A DNA stretch of 64,000 bases from Herbaspirillum rubrisubalbicans (GCF_003719195.1 NZ_CP024996.1:806001-870000); one strand, 5' to 3'; positions 55,071 to 63,536 are shown, counted from the first letter of the stretch. Program-made: numbers and translations. The notes: generated by a model from the letters alone, not told the origin.

Positions 55071-55421
55071 ATGACCAAGCACTACATCGGCACCAAGAAC
55101 GTTCTGGCCTGGCCGGAGGTGAAAGACGGCAAAGAAGGCTATGCCGTGAAGTATTCGGACGGCTACACCAGCTGGAGCCCGAAGGACGTTTTCGAAGCCG
55201 CATACATCGACATCGGCCATGTAGGCCATCTGCCGCCGCACCAGCAGCGCGTGGTGGGCGAGAAGGCCGAGCTGGATGACAAGCTGATCAAGCTGACGGG
55301 CTTCATTGGCACGCCGATTTTCGCGGGGCTGGATGAACTGGAGCAGGGTCGTATGCGCGAGCAAGCGCGCTTCATGCTGGCCTATTCCAACACCTTGGGC
55401 GCACGTATCGCAGCGTTCTAA
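55071..55421 (+). CDS. Phage protein related to crAss001_48-type accessory proteins
   Basis: The 116-residue protein has the N-terminal block MTKHYIGTKNVLAWPEV with GYTSWSPKDVFEAAY and a C-terminal helical block QQRVVGEKAELDDKLIKLTG...ARFMLAYSNTLGARIAAF. Both are typical of a small, widespread phage protein family. Function unknown. A strong ribosome site (AGGAGAAAAGC) precedes the ATG. Confidence 0.75.
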   Translation: MTKHYIGTKNVLAWPEVKDGKEGYAVKYSDGYTSWSPKDVFEAAYIDIGHVGHLPPHQQRVVGEKAELDDKLIKLTGFIGTPIFAGLDELEQGRMREQARFMLAYSNTLGARIAAF

Positions 55422-55479
55422 CCCTCCACCGCGCCCGGCTCCGGCCGGGCAGTTTGCCAACTTGCACCGGATCGCAAAC

Positions 55480-55941
55480 ATGAAGCCCATCACCCTGACC
55501 CTGCCGTATCCCCTGAGCGCCAATCGCTACTGGCGCCCCGTGAAGCTCGGCACGCACATCAGCATCGTGCCCACCAAGGAAGCCAAGCAATTCCGCACCG
55601 AAATCGGCTGGCTGGTGAAGAAGGCCGGTATCACCACCCCCATGCCGGGCCGTGTGCAGATCGATGTCCGGCTGTATCCCAACCGCCCGCAGGACTGGCA
55701 GAAGCGCCAGCGCCTCCATGGCGCTATCTGGGATGACACCGTCATGTGCATCGACCTGGACAACGCCAACAAGGTGCTGCTGGACGCCCTCAAGGGCGTG
55801 GCCATCGAGGATGACAAGTGGGTGCGCCGCATCGTGGCCGAGCGCATGGAGCCGGATGAGAAGGGCGCACGCGTGGTGCTCACCATCACGCCGCTAGGCG
55901 TGGCGCAGCCTCAAGCCGGCCTGTTTGGCGAGGCAGCATGA
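55480..55941 (+). CDS. rusA: RusA family Holliday junction resolvase
   Basis: The 153-residue protein cuts Holliday junctions symmetrically, and phage copies may clear branched DNA before packaging. It shows LPYPLSANRYWRP near the start. Conserved acidic residues appear in DLDNANKVLLDALKGVAIEDD, the region that holds the catalytic Asp residues of RusA. The ATG at 55480 is chosen from homology, since the frame is open upstream. Confidence 0.9.
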   Translation: MKPITLTLPYPLSANRYWRPVKLGTHISIVPTKEAKQFRTEIGWLVKKAGITTPMPGRVQIDVRLYPNRPQDWQKRQRLHGAIWDDTVMCIDLDNANKVLLDALKGVAIEDDKWVRRIVAERMEPDEKGARVVLTITPLGVAQPQAGLFGEAA

Positions 55942-56114
55942 TGGACCTGCGCAACCCACCGCCGCTGGTGGCCTTCGCGCAGAACCTGGCTGTTGCGGCC
56001 CACCGCCGCAGCCAGGAACAGCAGCGCATCGCTGATCTGCACCTGCAGGCAGATTCCGAGGACTGGCATGGCCAGGTCTTTGCACGCACTGATACCGAAG
56101 AGGGGGACGATTGA
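55938..56114 (+). CDS. Small phage protein (58 residues)
   Basis: Reading from ATG ATG at 55938, overlapping the rusA stop, gives a 58-residue product starting MMDLRNPPPLVAFAQNLAVA and ending in an acidic tail. Its stop overlaps the next start. No family recognised; support comes from the coupled junctions on both sides. Confidence 0.6.
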   Translation: MMDLRNPPPLVAFAQNLAVAAHRRSQEQQRIADLHLQADSEDWHGQVFARTDTEEGDD

Positions 56115-56215
56115 TGGACGCTACCGAACTGCTCATGACCCTGGGCGCCCTGCTGCTCGCCTTCGCCTTTGCCGGCGGCCTGGTGCTGGACTTCTTCGAT
56201 TGGGAGGACGAGTGA
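56114..56215 (+). CDS. 33-residue single-span membrane protein
   Basis: The product has one hydrophobic segment (LLMTLGALLLAFAFAGGLVL, about residues 6-25) and an acidic C-terminus, FFDWEDE. Start and stop both overlap the neighbours by one to two bases (TGATG). It is too short for a classical holin, but an effect on the membrane is possible. Confidence 0.55.
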   Translation: MDATELLMTLGALLLAFAFAGGLVLDFFDWEDE

Positions 56216-56415
56216 TGGCCGCACAAGACGACGACTTGTTCCACGGCTACCACTTAGGAATCCAATTGGTAGGCGATGCCATCCACACAAAGATCGAGTA
56301 CCAGTGCAACCGCTACCGACAAACTGTCATGGAAAGCCTGATACAGACCCGGGATCGACAGATTCGCGAAAAGCTGATTGAGCTGGGCTGGACACCGCCT
56401 CCCGATAAGCCATGA
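56215..56415 (+). CDS. Small phage protein (66 residues)
   Basis: The product begins MAAQDDDLFHGYHLGIQLVG and has a basic helical middle with TRDRQIREKLIELGW. It is coupled to both neighbours by overlapping stop/start codons. Function unknown. Confidence 0.58.
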   Translation: MAAQDDDLFHGYHLGIQLVGDAIHTKIEYQCNRYRQTVMESLIQTRDRQIREKLIELGWTPPPDKP

Positions 56416-56492
56416 AGAACAAGACCCGATACCTGCGCCGCCGGCAGCGGCCACCGACCCCACCGAAGCAGCCGAATGAAGGGAGGGCATGA
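56412..56492 (+). CDS. 26-residue Arg/Pro-rich peptide
   Basis: ATGA overlaps on both sides enclose a short frame coding MKNKTRYLRRRQRPPTPPKQ and six more residues. Its only support is the perfect coupling to its neighbours; it may merely relay ribosomes. Confidence 0.4.
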   Translation: MKNKTRYLRRRQRPPTPPKQPNEGRA

Positions 56493-56863
56493 CCGCCATC
56501 ACCCCACCGCCGCACATCACGCAGCTGGACCTGGACCTGCCAGGCGCCAGCTGTGACGCCCTCCCTACGCCAAAACGTATCCCCCGCCCACGGCCGCAGC
56601 TGCCGGCCTATCCCTCGCCAGAGGTGCGCATCGATTGGTTCAACGTCTTCGCCGACCTCAAGCGCGCCGGCTGGAGCATGTACCGCATCGATGAGCAGTT
56701 GAATATCTCCAAGAGCACCCTGATGGGCTGGAAGGAAGGCGCTGAGCCCAAGCACTTCGACGGGGAGCGCCTCATCCAGCTCTGGACCGATGTCACCGGC
56801 CAGAAGCGGGAGCAGCTTCCCGTTGAGCGCCGCATGCCCTCCGCCTACCAGGCCCGCCGATAG
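56489..56863 (+). CDS. Phage helix-turn-helix protein (124 residues), possible late regulator
   Basis: After a Pro-rich first 45 residues the protein has a Cro/HTH-like domain: WFNVFADLKRAGWSMYRIDE and QLNISKSTLMGWKEGAEPKH. It is the last gene before the head genes, the place where lambda-like phages keep the late regulator, so a role in late control is possible. Not a Q homologue by sequence as far as I can see. Confidence 0.65.
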   Translation: MTAITPPPHITQLDLDLPGASCDALPTPKRIPRPRPQLPAYPSPEVRIDWFNVFADLKRAGWSMYRIDEQLNISKSTLMGWKEGAEPKHFDGERLIQLWTDVTGQKREQLPVERRMPSAYQARR

Positions 56864-56876
56864 TCGGGATTCCGAC
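56863..56876. repeat. Hairpin GTCGG-GATT-CCGAC, copy 1
   Basis: A 5-base stem with a 4-base loop overlaps the stop codon of the HTH gene and is followed by CCCCC. A near copy (GTCGG-GAAA-CCGAC) is at 61897-61910; both read TAGTCGGGA..CCGACCCCC. Confidence 0.55.
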
Positions 56877-56936
56877 CCCCGAGCCGTCCGATACTCCCCG
56901 ACGTTATCTCCCCGATCAACGTCTGTAGGAGCCAGC

Positions 56937-57386
56937 ATGGCCACCAAATCCAACGTCACGAAAGTCCAAGTCCCGGGCGAAGCTTCCGCCCCTACCCCTG
57001 CCGAAGCAGGCGACCAGGCTGCCGATATGGCAGGCAATGACAGTGCGGCCGGTGCCGGCGACGGCGCGGGCGATCCGCTGACCCTGGATGCCGGCGGCAC
57101 CGAGGGTGCCACGGTGGTCAATGTGGATGCGCTGCGCGAGGAAAACGAAGAGCTGCAGGCCCGTCTGGATGCCCAGGCCGACGAACTGGCGGCGCTCAAG
57201 GCGCAGCTGGCCAACACGCCCGCTCAGCCCCTGCAGAAGGCCGAGCCGCTGCGCGCGGGCGGCGCAGGCCGCAATGACTTCAAACACCTGCGCGCCGACC
57301 AGGTGGACGTCGGCACCCTGAAGCGTCCCGTCCAGACCAAGGACGGCTGGCTGGTGCCTCCCAAGATCTTCAACGAAAAGGCCTGA
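56937..57386 (+). CDS. Phage protein with central coiled coil (149 residues)
   Basis: An Ala/Gly/Asp-rich first half is followed by a strong heptad pattern, NVDALREENEELQARLDAQA, and a conserved-looking end, DGWLVPPKIFNEKA. TAGGAGCCAGC before the ATG at 56937 fixes the start. It opens the head-gene operon. Function unknown; an assembly role is inferred from position only. Confidence 0.62.
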   Translation: MATKSNVTKVQVPGEASAPTPAEAGDQAADMAGNDSAAGAGDGAGDPLTLDAGGTEGATVVNVDALREENEELQARLDAQADELAALKAQLANTPAQPLQKAEPLRAGGAGRNDFKHLRADQVDVGTLKRPVQTKDGWLVPPKIFNEKA

Positions 57387-57388
57387 GC

Positions 57389-57640
57389 ATGTGCGGCGGA
57401 GGAGGTGCCAAGAACCCGGCGCCCACGGTCGATCCGGCGGCTGAACGTCAGAACGCCACCGACCTGGCCAGGGAAGCCACCAATGCCAAGCTGGCGGAGC
57501 AGACACGCCTGCGCCAGCGGCAGACGGTGCTGGCTTCAGGCGCCGGTGCAAGTTCGCCATCGGGCGGTGCGGCCCTGGGCGGCACCGGTGCAGTTCAATC
57601 CGTCCTGGCCACCGGCAAGGACAAGCTGGGGGCTTCCTGA
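57389..57640 (+). CDS. Small phage protein before the portal gene (83 residues)
   Basis: The protein begins MCGGGGAKNPAPTVDPAAER, with a charged middle and a Gly/Ser/Ala-rich end. Short proteins of this look precede the portal in several podoviruses. It is two bases from both neighbours. Function unknown. Confidence 0.6.
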   Translation: MCGGGGAKNPAPTVDPAAERQNATDLAREATNAKLAEQTRLRQRQTVLASGAGASSPSGGAALGGTGAVQSVLATGKDKLGAS

Positions 57641-57642
57641 GC

Positions 57643-59247
57643 ATGGAAAACCGCGCAACCGCGATCCTGCGCCGCAAGAGCGCAATGCAGTCGGCCCGCT
57701 CGATCTACGAGCAGAACTGGAAGGACGGCTACGACTACTCGTTCCCGGAGCGCGGTGACGGCTTCTACGGGGAGAAGAGCGACGGCGGTGCACTGCAGGC
57801 CAAGCGCGCCCGGCTGTTCGACTCGACCGCGACCGATGCGGGGCAGATCCTGGCCGCCTCCATCATGACCGGTGGCACGCCAAGTAATTCGCGCTGGCTG
57901 AGCCTCACCACCGGCCAGGACAACGACGAGGAAGCCCGCTGGCTGGACAACGCCGCCGAGGTCATCTGGCAGAACATCCACGCTTCGAACTACGATTCCG
58001 AGGGTATCGACGCCTGCCTGGACATGGTGGCGGCGGGCTGGTTTGTCATGTTCTGCGACTCCCTGGCCGAGGGCGGCTTCAACTTCCAGCTGTTGCCGAT
58101 GTCCAGCAGCTACATCGCGGCATCCAAGCCGAATGGCCCGGCCGATATCCTGGTGCATGAGTATTGCCTGACGGCTGAGCAGGCGGTGACCAAGTTCGGT
58201 AAGGATGCGGTTTCGGAGAAGATCCGCAAGTGCTGCGAGGAAGGCGGCAACCCGGATGAGAAATTCCGATTCATCTGGTCGATCTTCCCCCGCGTGAGCG
58301 CCCAGGCGGCCGGCATCCTGGCCAAGAATCTGCCGTTCACCTCCACCCACGTGGATTGCGACAGCAAGACCGTCGTCAAGGAATCCGGGTTCCATGAGTG
58401 CCCGTTCTGGGCGCCGCGCTGGTCCAAACTGCCGGGCACGGTCTATCCGGTAGGGCCGATGTACCGGGCAATGCCGGACGTGAAGCAGCTCAATCGCCTG
58501 GTCTACCTGGAGGACATGAACGCCGATATCGCAATCTCGGGCATGTGGATTGCCGAAGACGACGGCGTGCTCAACCCGCGCACCGTCAAGATTGGGCCGC
58601 GCAAGATCATCGTCGCCAACTCGGTGGACAGCATGAAGCCGCTTACCTCGGGCGCCAATTTCAACCTGTCCTTTTCCAAGAAGGAAGGACTGCAGGCAGC
58701 CATCCGCAAGATCCTGATGGCCGACCAGTTGCCGCCTGTCGATAGCCCAGTGCGCACGGCCACCGAGTTCCAGTTGCGCGTGCAGCAGATCCGCCAGGTG
58801 CTGGGCCCGGTGTTCGGCCGCATGCAGCCGGAATGGTATGGCCCGATGGTGGTGCGCTGCTTCGGCCTGGCCTTCCGCGCCGGCGTCCTCGGCCAGCCGC
58901 CGCAGTCCCTGGCCAATCGCAGCTTCAATGTCGAATTCAAGAGCCCCATGGCCAAGAGCCAGAAGATGGAAGAGGTGAGTTCCATCGAGTCGTCGCTGAA
59001 TTCCATCGGCCTGATCGCCCAGGCGAAGCAGGACCAGAGTGTATGGGACGTCGTGGACCTGGACGAGGCCGCCCGCCAGATCATCGATGGCCGTGGTGCG
59101 CCGGCCTCGATCACCCGCTCGAAGGAAAACATTGCGCAACTGCGCGATCAGCGCGCCCAGGCCCAGCAGCAGGCTGTGCAGCAGCAACAGCAGCATGAGC
59201 TGGCCCAGAAGACAGTCCCCATTGCCATGCAACAGGCCAGCAAATGA
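57643..59247 (+). CDS. Portal (head-tail connector) protein, podovirus type
   Basis: The 534-residue protein forms the dodecameric portal through which DNA enters and leaves the head. It matches the T7/BPP-1 head-tail connector family: YEQNWKDGYDYSFPERGDGF near residue 25, DSTATDAGQILAASIMTGGT, the LYLEDMNADIAI-like region and a long Gln-rich C-terminus (QAQQQAVQQQQQHELAQ). No terminase gene precedes it, unlike lambda-type head modules. Its stop overlaps the next gene. Confidence 0.9.
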   Translation: MENRATAILRRKSAMQSARSIYEQNWKDGYDYSFPERGDGFYGEKSDGGALQAKRARLFDSTATDAGQILAASIMTGGTPSNSRWLSLTTGQDNDEEARWLDNAAEVIWQNIHASNYDSEGIDACLDMVAAGWFVMFCDSLAEGGFNFQLLPMSSSYIAASKPNGPADILVHEYCLTAEQAVTKFGKDAVSEKIRKCCEEGGNPDEKFRFIWSIFPRVSAQAAGILAKNLPFTSTHVDCDSKTVVKESGFHECPFWAPRWSKLPGTVYPVGPMYRAMPDVKQLNRLVYLEDMNADIAISGMWIAEDDGVLNPRTVKIGPRKIIVANSVDSMKPLTSGANFNLSFSKKEGLQAAIRKILMADQLPPVDSPVRTATEFQLRVQQIRQVLGPVFGRMQPEWYGPMVVRCFGLAFRAGVLGQPPQSLANRSFNVEFKSPMAKSQKMEEVSSIESSLNSIGLIAQAKQDQSVWDVVDLDEAARQIIDGRGAPASITRSKENIAQLRDQRAQAQQQAVQQQQQHELAQKTVPIAMQQASK

Positions 59248-59480
59248 ACGAGCCATACAAACCCACGCCGTCTGATTACAAGCTGATTTTCGAGGATCAC
59301 AAGGTCGGCGCCGCCATCCTGGAACAGCTCACCCGGGTGTTTGCCCGCCCGGCCGTCGTGCAGGGCGGCATCGACGCCGTTCTGCAGACCTATCACCGCG
59401 ATGGCTCCCGCCGCGTGCTGGAGCACATCGTCAGCCAGATCAACCGCGCCAATGGCGTTAGCGAAGAAGAGGAGGCCTAA
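59244..59480 (+). CDS. Bbp19-like phage protein
   Basis: The 78-residue protein (DYKLIFEDHKVGAAILEQLT, then TYHRDGSRRVLEHIVSQINR) resembles Bbp19 of Bordetella phage BPP-1, a small protein found next to the portal in related podoviruses. It overlaps the portal stop (ATGA). Function unknown. Confidence 0.75.
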   Translation: MNEPYKPTPSDYKLIFEDHKVGAAILEQLTRVFARPAVVQGGIDAVLQTYHRDGSRRVLEHIVSQINRANGVSEEEEA

Positions 59481-60932
59481 GTGACCATTGATGCAACCCT
59501 CACGCAAGACGGCTGGGTGGTTCAGCCTATCAACGCGGGCGTTTTGTCCGCAGTAAAAGACCCCCAGACCAATACCATTGGCCTGATCAATCCTGCCGGC
59601 GGCCCGCCGATTGCCTTCCCTGTCGGTGGCGGCGTACCGAAGCGCCACAAGAAGCCGGGCCTGCAGCGACTGGCCTTCTTCGACAAAGCCGCGAACGTGG
59701 GCGGTGGCAGTGCCGCCAACTGCGCCGACGTCGCCCTGGACCGCTTCTATCCGTTCACCGGTAACACCAGCGTGGTATTCACGGTCCCGTCCGCCAGCAC
59801 CTTCCGGTTTTCGCAGGCCGCCGTGCTATCCACCCCGCTGGACATGACCAACGGGCAAATCCACATCAGCATGATCCCGTCCGTCAATGCCTCGATCGCG
59901 GCCACGCCGACCGCGATGGTGCTGGAACTGTATTCGGCCGGCACGCCCGCATCGCCCGGCACCAAGTTCATTTCTGCCGATATCCGTGCGGAGCTGCTGG
60001 CCAAGATTTCAACGCCAGGCTGCTTCGGCTGTTTCAGCATTTCGGTGGCGGAAATCAACACCCTGAACGGCGGTGCTGTCCTCACCGACAAGCAGGCTGT
60101 CCTGTTCGCGATGCTGCGCGTGACCTATGCTGCCGGGTCAATCGGCGGCCAGATGGCCCTGGGTGCGATCGACTATGTTCCGAATGCAAGTACCACAGCA
60201 CCTGTTCTGCTTTGTTTTGATGATGGCTATCTTGCCAGCAACCTCGTTGCCAAGAGCATCATGGACAAGGCAGGGCTGGTGGGTGTGTTGTACGCCGACC
60301 CGCTGTCCAATTCTTTCACGGGTACGCAGACGATCCCGCGCATGACCACCGCCGATATCGATCGGTTTGTCGCTGCCGGCTGGCAGATGGCGTCGCAGCG
60401 CTACTCCATTGAGGGCGACAATGCCGCGATGAGTAACGAGGTTTGGCTGGAATATCAGAAGGCAAACCTGAACATGCGTCGCAGCATGGGCTGGCCAGGT
60501 GGCGAAGATGGTTCGTGGTATGGCGGTGCGGCCAATCCCTTCAATAACGGCAACACGGACACCTTGATTGCCAAGCGGCGGTACGCGCAGCGCCTATATC
60601 GCACAATCCGCGGCTACTACTTCAACCCGCTGTCGGTCACCGAGACCTGGCCATTTGGTGATCCCATGGCAGTACGCAGTTGCGGCTTCAATGCCTTCGG
60701 AAACAGCTCTGCTGCCAACGTCGGTGCCAACACCATGGGGTGCCTGACGAAGGCAGGTGCGTCAAAGGGCGCTGTAGTTTTCACGTTGCACGGCGAACTG
60801 GACAACGCATTCAACAACAATCAGGCGCTCACGGACGCCAATATCGCTGCTTTCCAGGCCATCGTAGACACGGTTGTGGCCAACCCCGGCACCTACAAGA
60901 ACGTCACCATGATGGACCTGGCACCGAGCTAA
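59481..60932 (+). CDS. Polysaccharide-deacetylase-like (NodB-fold) virion-associated protein
   Basis: The 483-residue protein starts at a GTG with GGAGG ahead. The first 230 residues look beta-rich and without a known family. From about 235 onward a NodB-like domain begins with VLLCFDDGYLASNLVAKS (motif 1, with both Asp). The second motif, normally HSxxH, here reads SQRYS, so the metal-binding histidines are missing. VVFTLHGELDN near residue 428 matches the last motif. It may bind or trim capsule or lipopolysaccharide O-antigen, or be a catalytically dead binder. It interrupts the usual Bbp19-scaffold order. Confidence 0.72.
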   Translation: MTIDATLTQDGWVVQPINAGVLSAVKDPQTNTIGLINPAGGPPIAFPVGGGVPKRHKKPGLQRLAFFDKAANVGGGSAANCADVALDRFYPFTGNTSVVFTVPSASTFRFSQAAVLSTPLDMTNGQIHISMIPSVNASIAATPTAMVLELYSAGTPASPGTKFISADIRAELLAKISTPGCFGCFSISVAEINTLNGGAVLTDKQAVLFAMLRVTYAAGSIGGQMALGAIDYVPNASTTAPVLLCFDDGYLASNLVAKSIMDKAGLVGVLYADPLSNSFTGTQTIPRMTTADIDRFVAAGWQMASQRYSIEGDNAAMSNEVWLEYQKANLNMRRSMGWPGGEDGSWYGGAANPFNNGNTDTLIAKRRYAQRLYRTIRGYYFNPLSVTETWPFGDPMAVRSCGFNAFGNSSAANVGANTMGCLTKAGASKGAVVFTLHGELDNAFNNNQALTDANIAAFQAIVDTVVANPGTYKNVTMMDLAPS

Positions 60933-60987
60933 TCACGACGCATCAGCAGCTGTTTCGTATCAATCAAATTTCACAGGAGAAGCAAAC

Positions 60988-61881
60988 ATGAAAATCATCC
61001 GGAGAAACTGGTATGTCCTCATGCAAGAAGCAGGTGACGGTGGTGCTGGTGGGGCAGGTGGCGGCGAGGCTGGTGGCGCAGCTGCGGCAGGCGCTGGTGC
61101 AGGGGGTGGTGGTGAAGGTGGAGGCGCTGCCGCCGCACCCGGAAGCGTGCTTGCAGCAGGTGCTGCTGGTACCGGTGGCGAAGGCGAGGAATTCAGCTTC
61201 ATCCCCGAGAAGCTCCGGGTCTCGTCCGAAGATGGCAAGTTCGACCTGGCCGCGTCCTCCAAGAAGATGGCCGAGGCCTACGGCAACCTGGAAAAGCGCT
61301 TCGGTTCCGGCGATGTCCCGCCGAAGTCAGCCGAAGAATATGCGGTCACGGTACCGGATGCATTCAAGGAATCCTGGAAGCCGGAAGAAGATCAATCGTT
61401 TCAAGACTTCCGCGCCAAGGCCTTCGAAGCGGGCATGACCCAGAAGCAGCTCGATCTGGTGATGGGCCAGTATTTCGACATGGCGCCCAAGCTGGTGGCC
61501 GGCGCGGCCGTCATGGACAGCACCGCCTGCACCACCGAGCTGCAGAAGGAATGGGCTACCCCGGCCACCTTCCAGCGCAATGTCGGCCTGGCCTACTCGG
61601 CTGCGTCGGCGCTCGCCGGCAAGGCGGGGATGGACGTGCAGCAGATCATGACCGGCCCGCTGGCGAACAATCCCCAGTTCCTGAAGCTGATGGCGGCCCT
61701 GGGTCCGGAGCTGGCCGAGGACAAGAACCCGAACGGCGGCGATGTGATGAGCGCTGATGCCATCGAGGACCTGATGGCCAGCGAGGCATACACCAATCCT
61801 GGTCACAAGGATCACGCCCGCGTCAGCCAGAAGGTCAAGGCGCACTTCGAAAAAGCCTACGGCACTGAAGCTGCCGCGTAA
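60988..61881 (+). CDS. Phage capsid scaffolding-like protein
   Basis: The 297-residue protein has a Gly/Ala-rich stretch (about 14-65) and then acidic, helical sequence including FIPEKLRVSSEDGKFDLAAS and EEYAVTVPDAFKESWKPEED. Such proteins sit directly before the major capsid gene in BPP-1-like and other podoviruses and are thought to scaffold prohead assembly. The start at 60988 has AGGAGAAGCAAAC upstream. Confidence 0.75.
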   Translation: MKIIRRNWYVLMQEAGDGGAGGAGGGEAGGAAAAGAGAGGGGEGGGAAAAPGSVLAAGAAGTGGEGEEFSFIPEKLRVSSEDGKFDLAASSKKMAEAYGNLEKRFGSGDVPPKSAEEYAVTVPDAFKESWKPEEDQSFQDFRAKAFEAGMTQKQLDLVMGQYFDMAPKLVAGAAVMDSTACTTELQKEWATPATFQRNVGLAYSAASALAGKAGMDVQQIMTGPLANNPQFLKLMAALGPELAEDKNPNGGDVMSADAIEDLMASEAYTNPGHKDHARVSQKVKAHFEKAYGTEAAA

Positions 61882-61896
61882 CACCCCTTCCATTTA

Positions 61897-61910
61897 GTCG
61901 GGAAACCGAC
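61897..61910. repeat. Hairpin GTCGG-GAAA-CCGAC, copy 2
   Basis: Near copy of the hairpin at 56863-56876, 16 bases behind the scaffold stop and in the 200-base gap before the capsid gene. The GNRA-like GAAA loop would make an especially stable RNA hairpin. Confidence 0.55.
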
Positions 61911-62082
61911 CCCCACCCAGCGCGACCATTGCGGGCAGATACAGGCCCGTGGTGGTGCGCGGACAACCTGCAAATACCCTCCAGCACACGCGGTAGCCGG
62001 CGCGTGCAGGCGACGGAATCGCAGGCCCGGAGTGACCGGACAACCTGAAAGGCGAATTCTCAATCACCTTTTGGAGATTCAA

Positions 62083-62949
62083 ATGCCCCAGTCCATTACC
62101 CAGGCCTTCGTGCAGCAGTTCGATACCTCTATCCGACTGCAGGCCCAGCAACGTCGTGCGCGCTTCGAACCCCGCGTGACTGATCGCGGCAACATCGTGG
62201 GCGAGTCGTTCACTGCGAACCGCCTGGACGTCCTTGCCGACACTCCCGAGAACACCACCCGCCACGGCGACACCGTCTGGTCGGACGCCAACCACACCAC
62301 CCGCGTGGCGCTGATGCGCGACTTCTACCAGGCCCTGCCGGTGGACCGTGCCGATGAGCCCAAGGTGCTGGCCAACCCCAGCGGCTCCTACATGGACTCG
62401 CTGAACGCTGCCTGGAACCGCCGCAAGGACCAGATCATCTTCTCGGCTGCCATCGGCAATGCACAGGCCAAGGACGGCACCCTCATCGCCTTGCCGTCGA
62501 ATCAGATCATCCTGAACGGTGGCACCGGCTTCACCAAGGCCAAGCTGATCACCGCCAAGAAGATCTTCCGTTCGAACGAGGCCGACGAGCAGGCAGATGT
62601 GCCGGAAGAACTGAGCATCGCCTACACCTCCGACATGCTGGAAGACATCCTGTCGGATACCACGCTGACCTCGGCCGACTTCATGGCCGTGAAGATGCTG
62701 CAGTCCGGTGATGTCTCGGGCAAGTGGATGGGCTTCAACTGGGTGCCCTACGAGAAGGTGCAGAACACTGCGGGCGTGCTGCGCACCATGGCCTGGGCCA
62801 AGTCCTCGATCCACTTCGGTACCGGCTTCTTCGAAGGTCGTGCGCAGCGCCGTGGCGACAAGAAGGACACGCTGCAGCTGTCGGCCGCCGGCTCGGTGGG
62901 CGCCGTCCGCGTCTGGGACTACGGCGTCGTGGCCATCGACTTCGTGTAA
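62083..62949 (+). CDS. Major capsid protein, BPP-1-like podovirus
   Basis: The 288-residue protein starts MPQSITQAFVQQFDTSIRLQ with TTGGAGATTC upstream. The order after the scaffold, the size and the sequence (RHGDTVWSDANHTTRVALMR, YFFRSN-like and WDYGVVAIDFV end) fit the HK97-fold capsid of BPP-1-like phages. The 200-base leader holds a hairpin and a repeated CGGACAACCTG (about 61956 and 62037). Confidence 0.82.
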   Translation: MPQSITQAFVQQFDTSIRLQAQQRRARFEPRVTDRGNIVGESFTANRLDVLADTPENTTRHGDTVWSDANHTTRVALMRDFYQALPVDRADEPKVLANPSGSYMDSLNAAWNRRKDQIIFSAAIGNAQAKDGTLIALPSNQIILNGGTGFTKAKLITAKKIFRSNEADEQADVPEELSIAYTSDMLEDILSDTTLTSADFMAVKMLQSGDVSGKWMGFNWVPYEKVQNTAGVLRTMAWAKSSIHFGTGFFEGRAQRRGDKKDTLQLSAAGSVGAVRVWDYGVVAIDFV

Positions 62950-62995
62950 CCCAGCCCTGACATCAACCTCATTCACTCATTGAAAGGAGCCAGTC

Positions 62996-63454
62996 ATGGC
63001 TGAAGTCAACACCACCCAGGGCGCGAAGATCGTGAACCGCACCCCCAAGCTGCTGCCGCATGAATCCTTCGGCCGCAAGCGCATCCTGGCCGCAAAGATG
63101 CCGGCGGCTTTCGCCCAGCTGGCGATCAACGACACGATCTTCATCGGTCGTGTCCCTTCCGGCAGCCGCTTCACCCTGAACAGCAAGGTGAGCTGCGCCG
63201 CTGGTACTGCCAGCTCGACCATCGACATCGGCATCCGCTCGACCGCCACCGGTACCGTCATCGATGCGGATGGCCTGGCCGCTTCCGTGAACACCAATGC
63301 CGCCGGCCAGAAGGATGCCAATACCGGCGCCTTGATCGCCAGCGGTGCCGAGTATGTGACCACGGAAGAGGTGGATGTCTATGCCACCGTGACCGGCGCA
63401 GTGCTGCAAGCCAACCAGGCGCTGAAGTTCGAAATCGAGTACGTCAACGACTGA
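62996..63454 (+). CDS. Capsid cement/decoration protein (Bbp16-like)
   Basis: The 152-residue protein, MAEVNTTQGAKIVNRTPKLL at the start, is beta-rich and Thr/Ala/Gly-rich (AAGTASSTIDIGIRSTATGT). Its place directly behind the capsid gene and its look match Bbp16, the cement protein of phage BPP-1. It would stabilise the head from outside. AAAGGAGCC before the ATG is a good ribosome site, and a terminator follows. Confidence 0.75.
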   Translation: MAEVNTTQGAKIVNRTPKLLPHESFGRKRILAAKMPAAFAQLAINDTIFIGRVPSGSRFTLNSKVSCAAGTASSTIDIGIRSTATGTVIDADGLAASVNTNAAGQKDANTGALIASGAEYVTTEEVDVYATVTGAVLQANQALKFEIEYVND

Positions 63455-63496
63455 TCGATCCTGCTGCTGTCTCGTCCCGCCCGTGCGGGTTTATCC

Positions 63497-63525
63497 AAAC
63501 CGGGGGCCTTGCTCCCGGTTTTTTT
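63497..63525 (+). terminator. Terminator after the cement gene
   Basis: AAACCGGG and CCCGGTTT flank a 9-base loop, followed by a long T-run. It would keep head protein mRNA levels above those of the tail genes. Confidence 0.85.
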
Positions 63526-63536
63526 GATGGTGCCCC

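Noticed and set aside
54896..55279. Possible 127-codon gene after the 310-residue HTH gene, starting with an ATGA overlap
   Set aside because: Its second half runs through the crAss001_48-like gene in another frame and shows no protein-like character, although the overlap start looks tempting.
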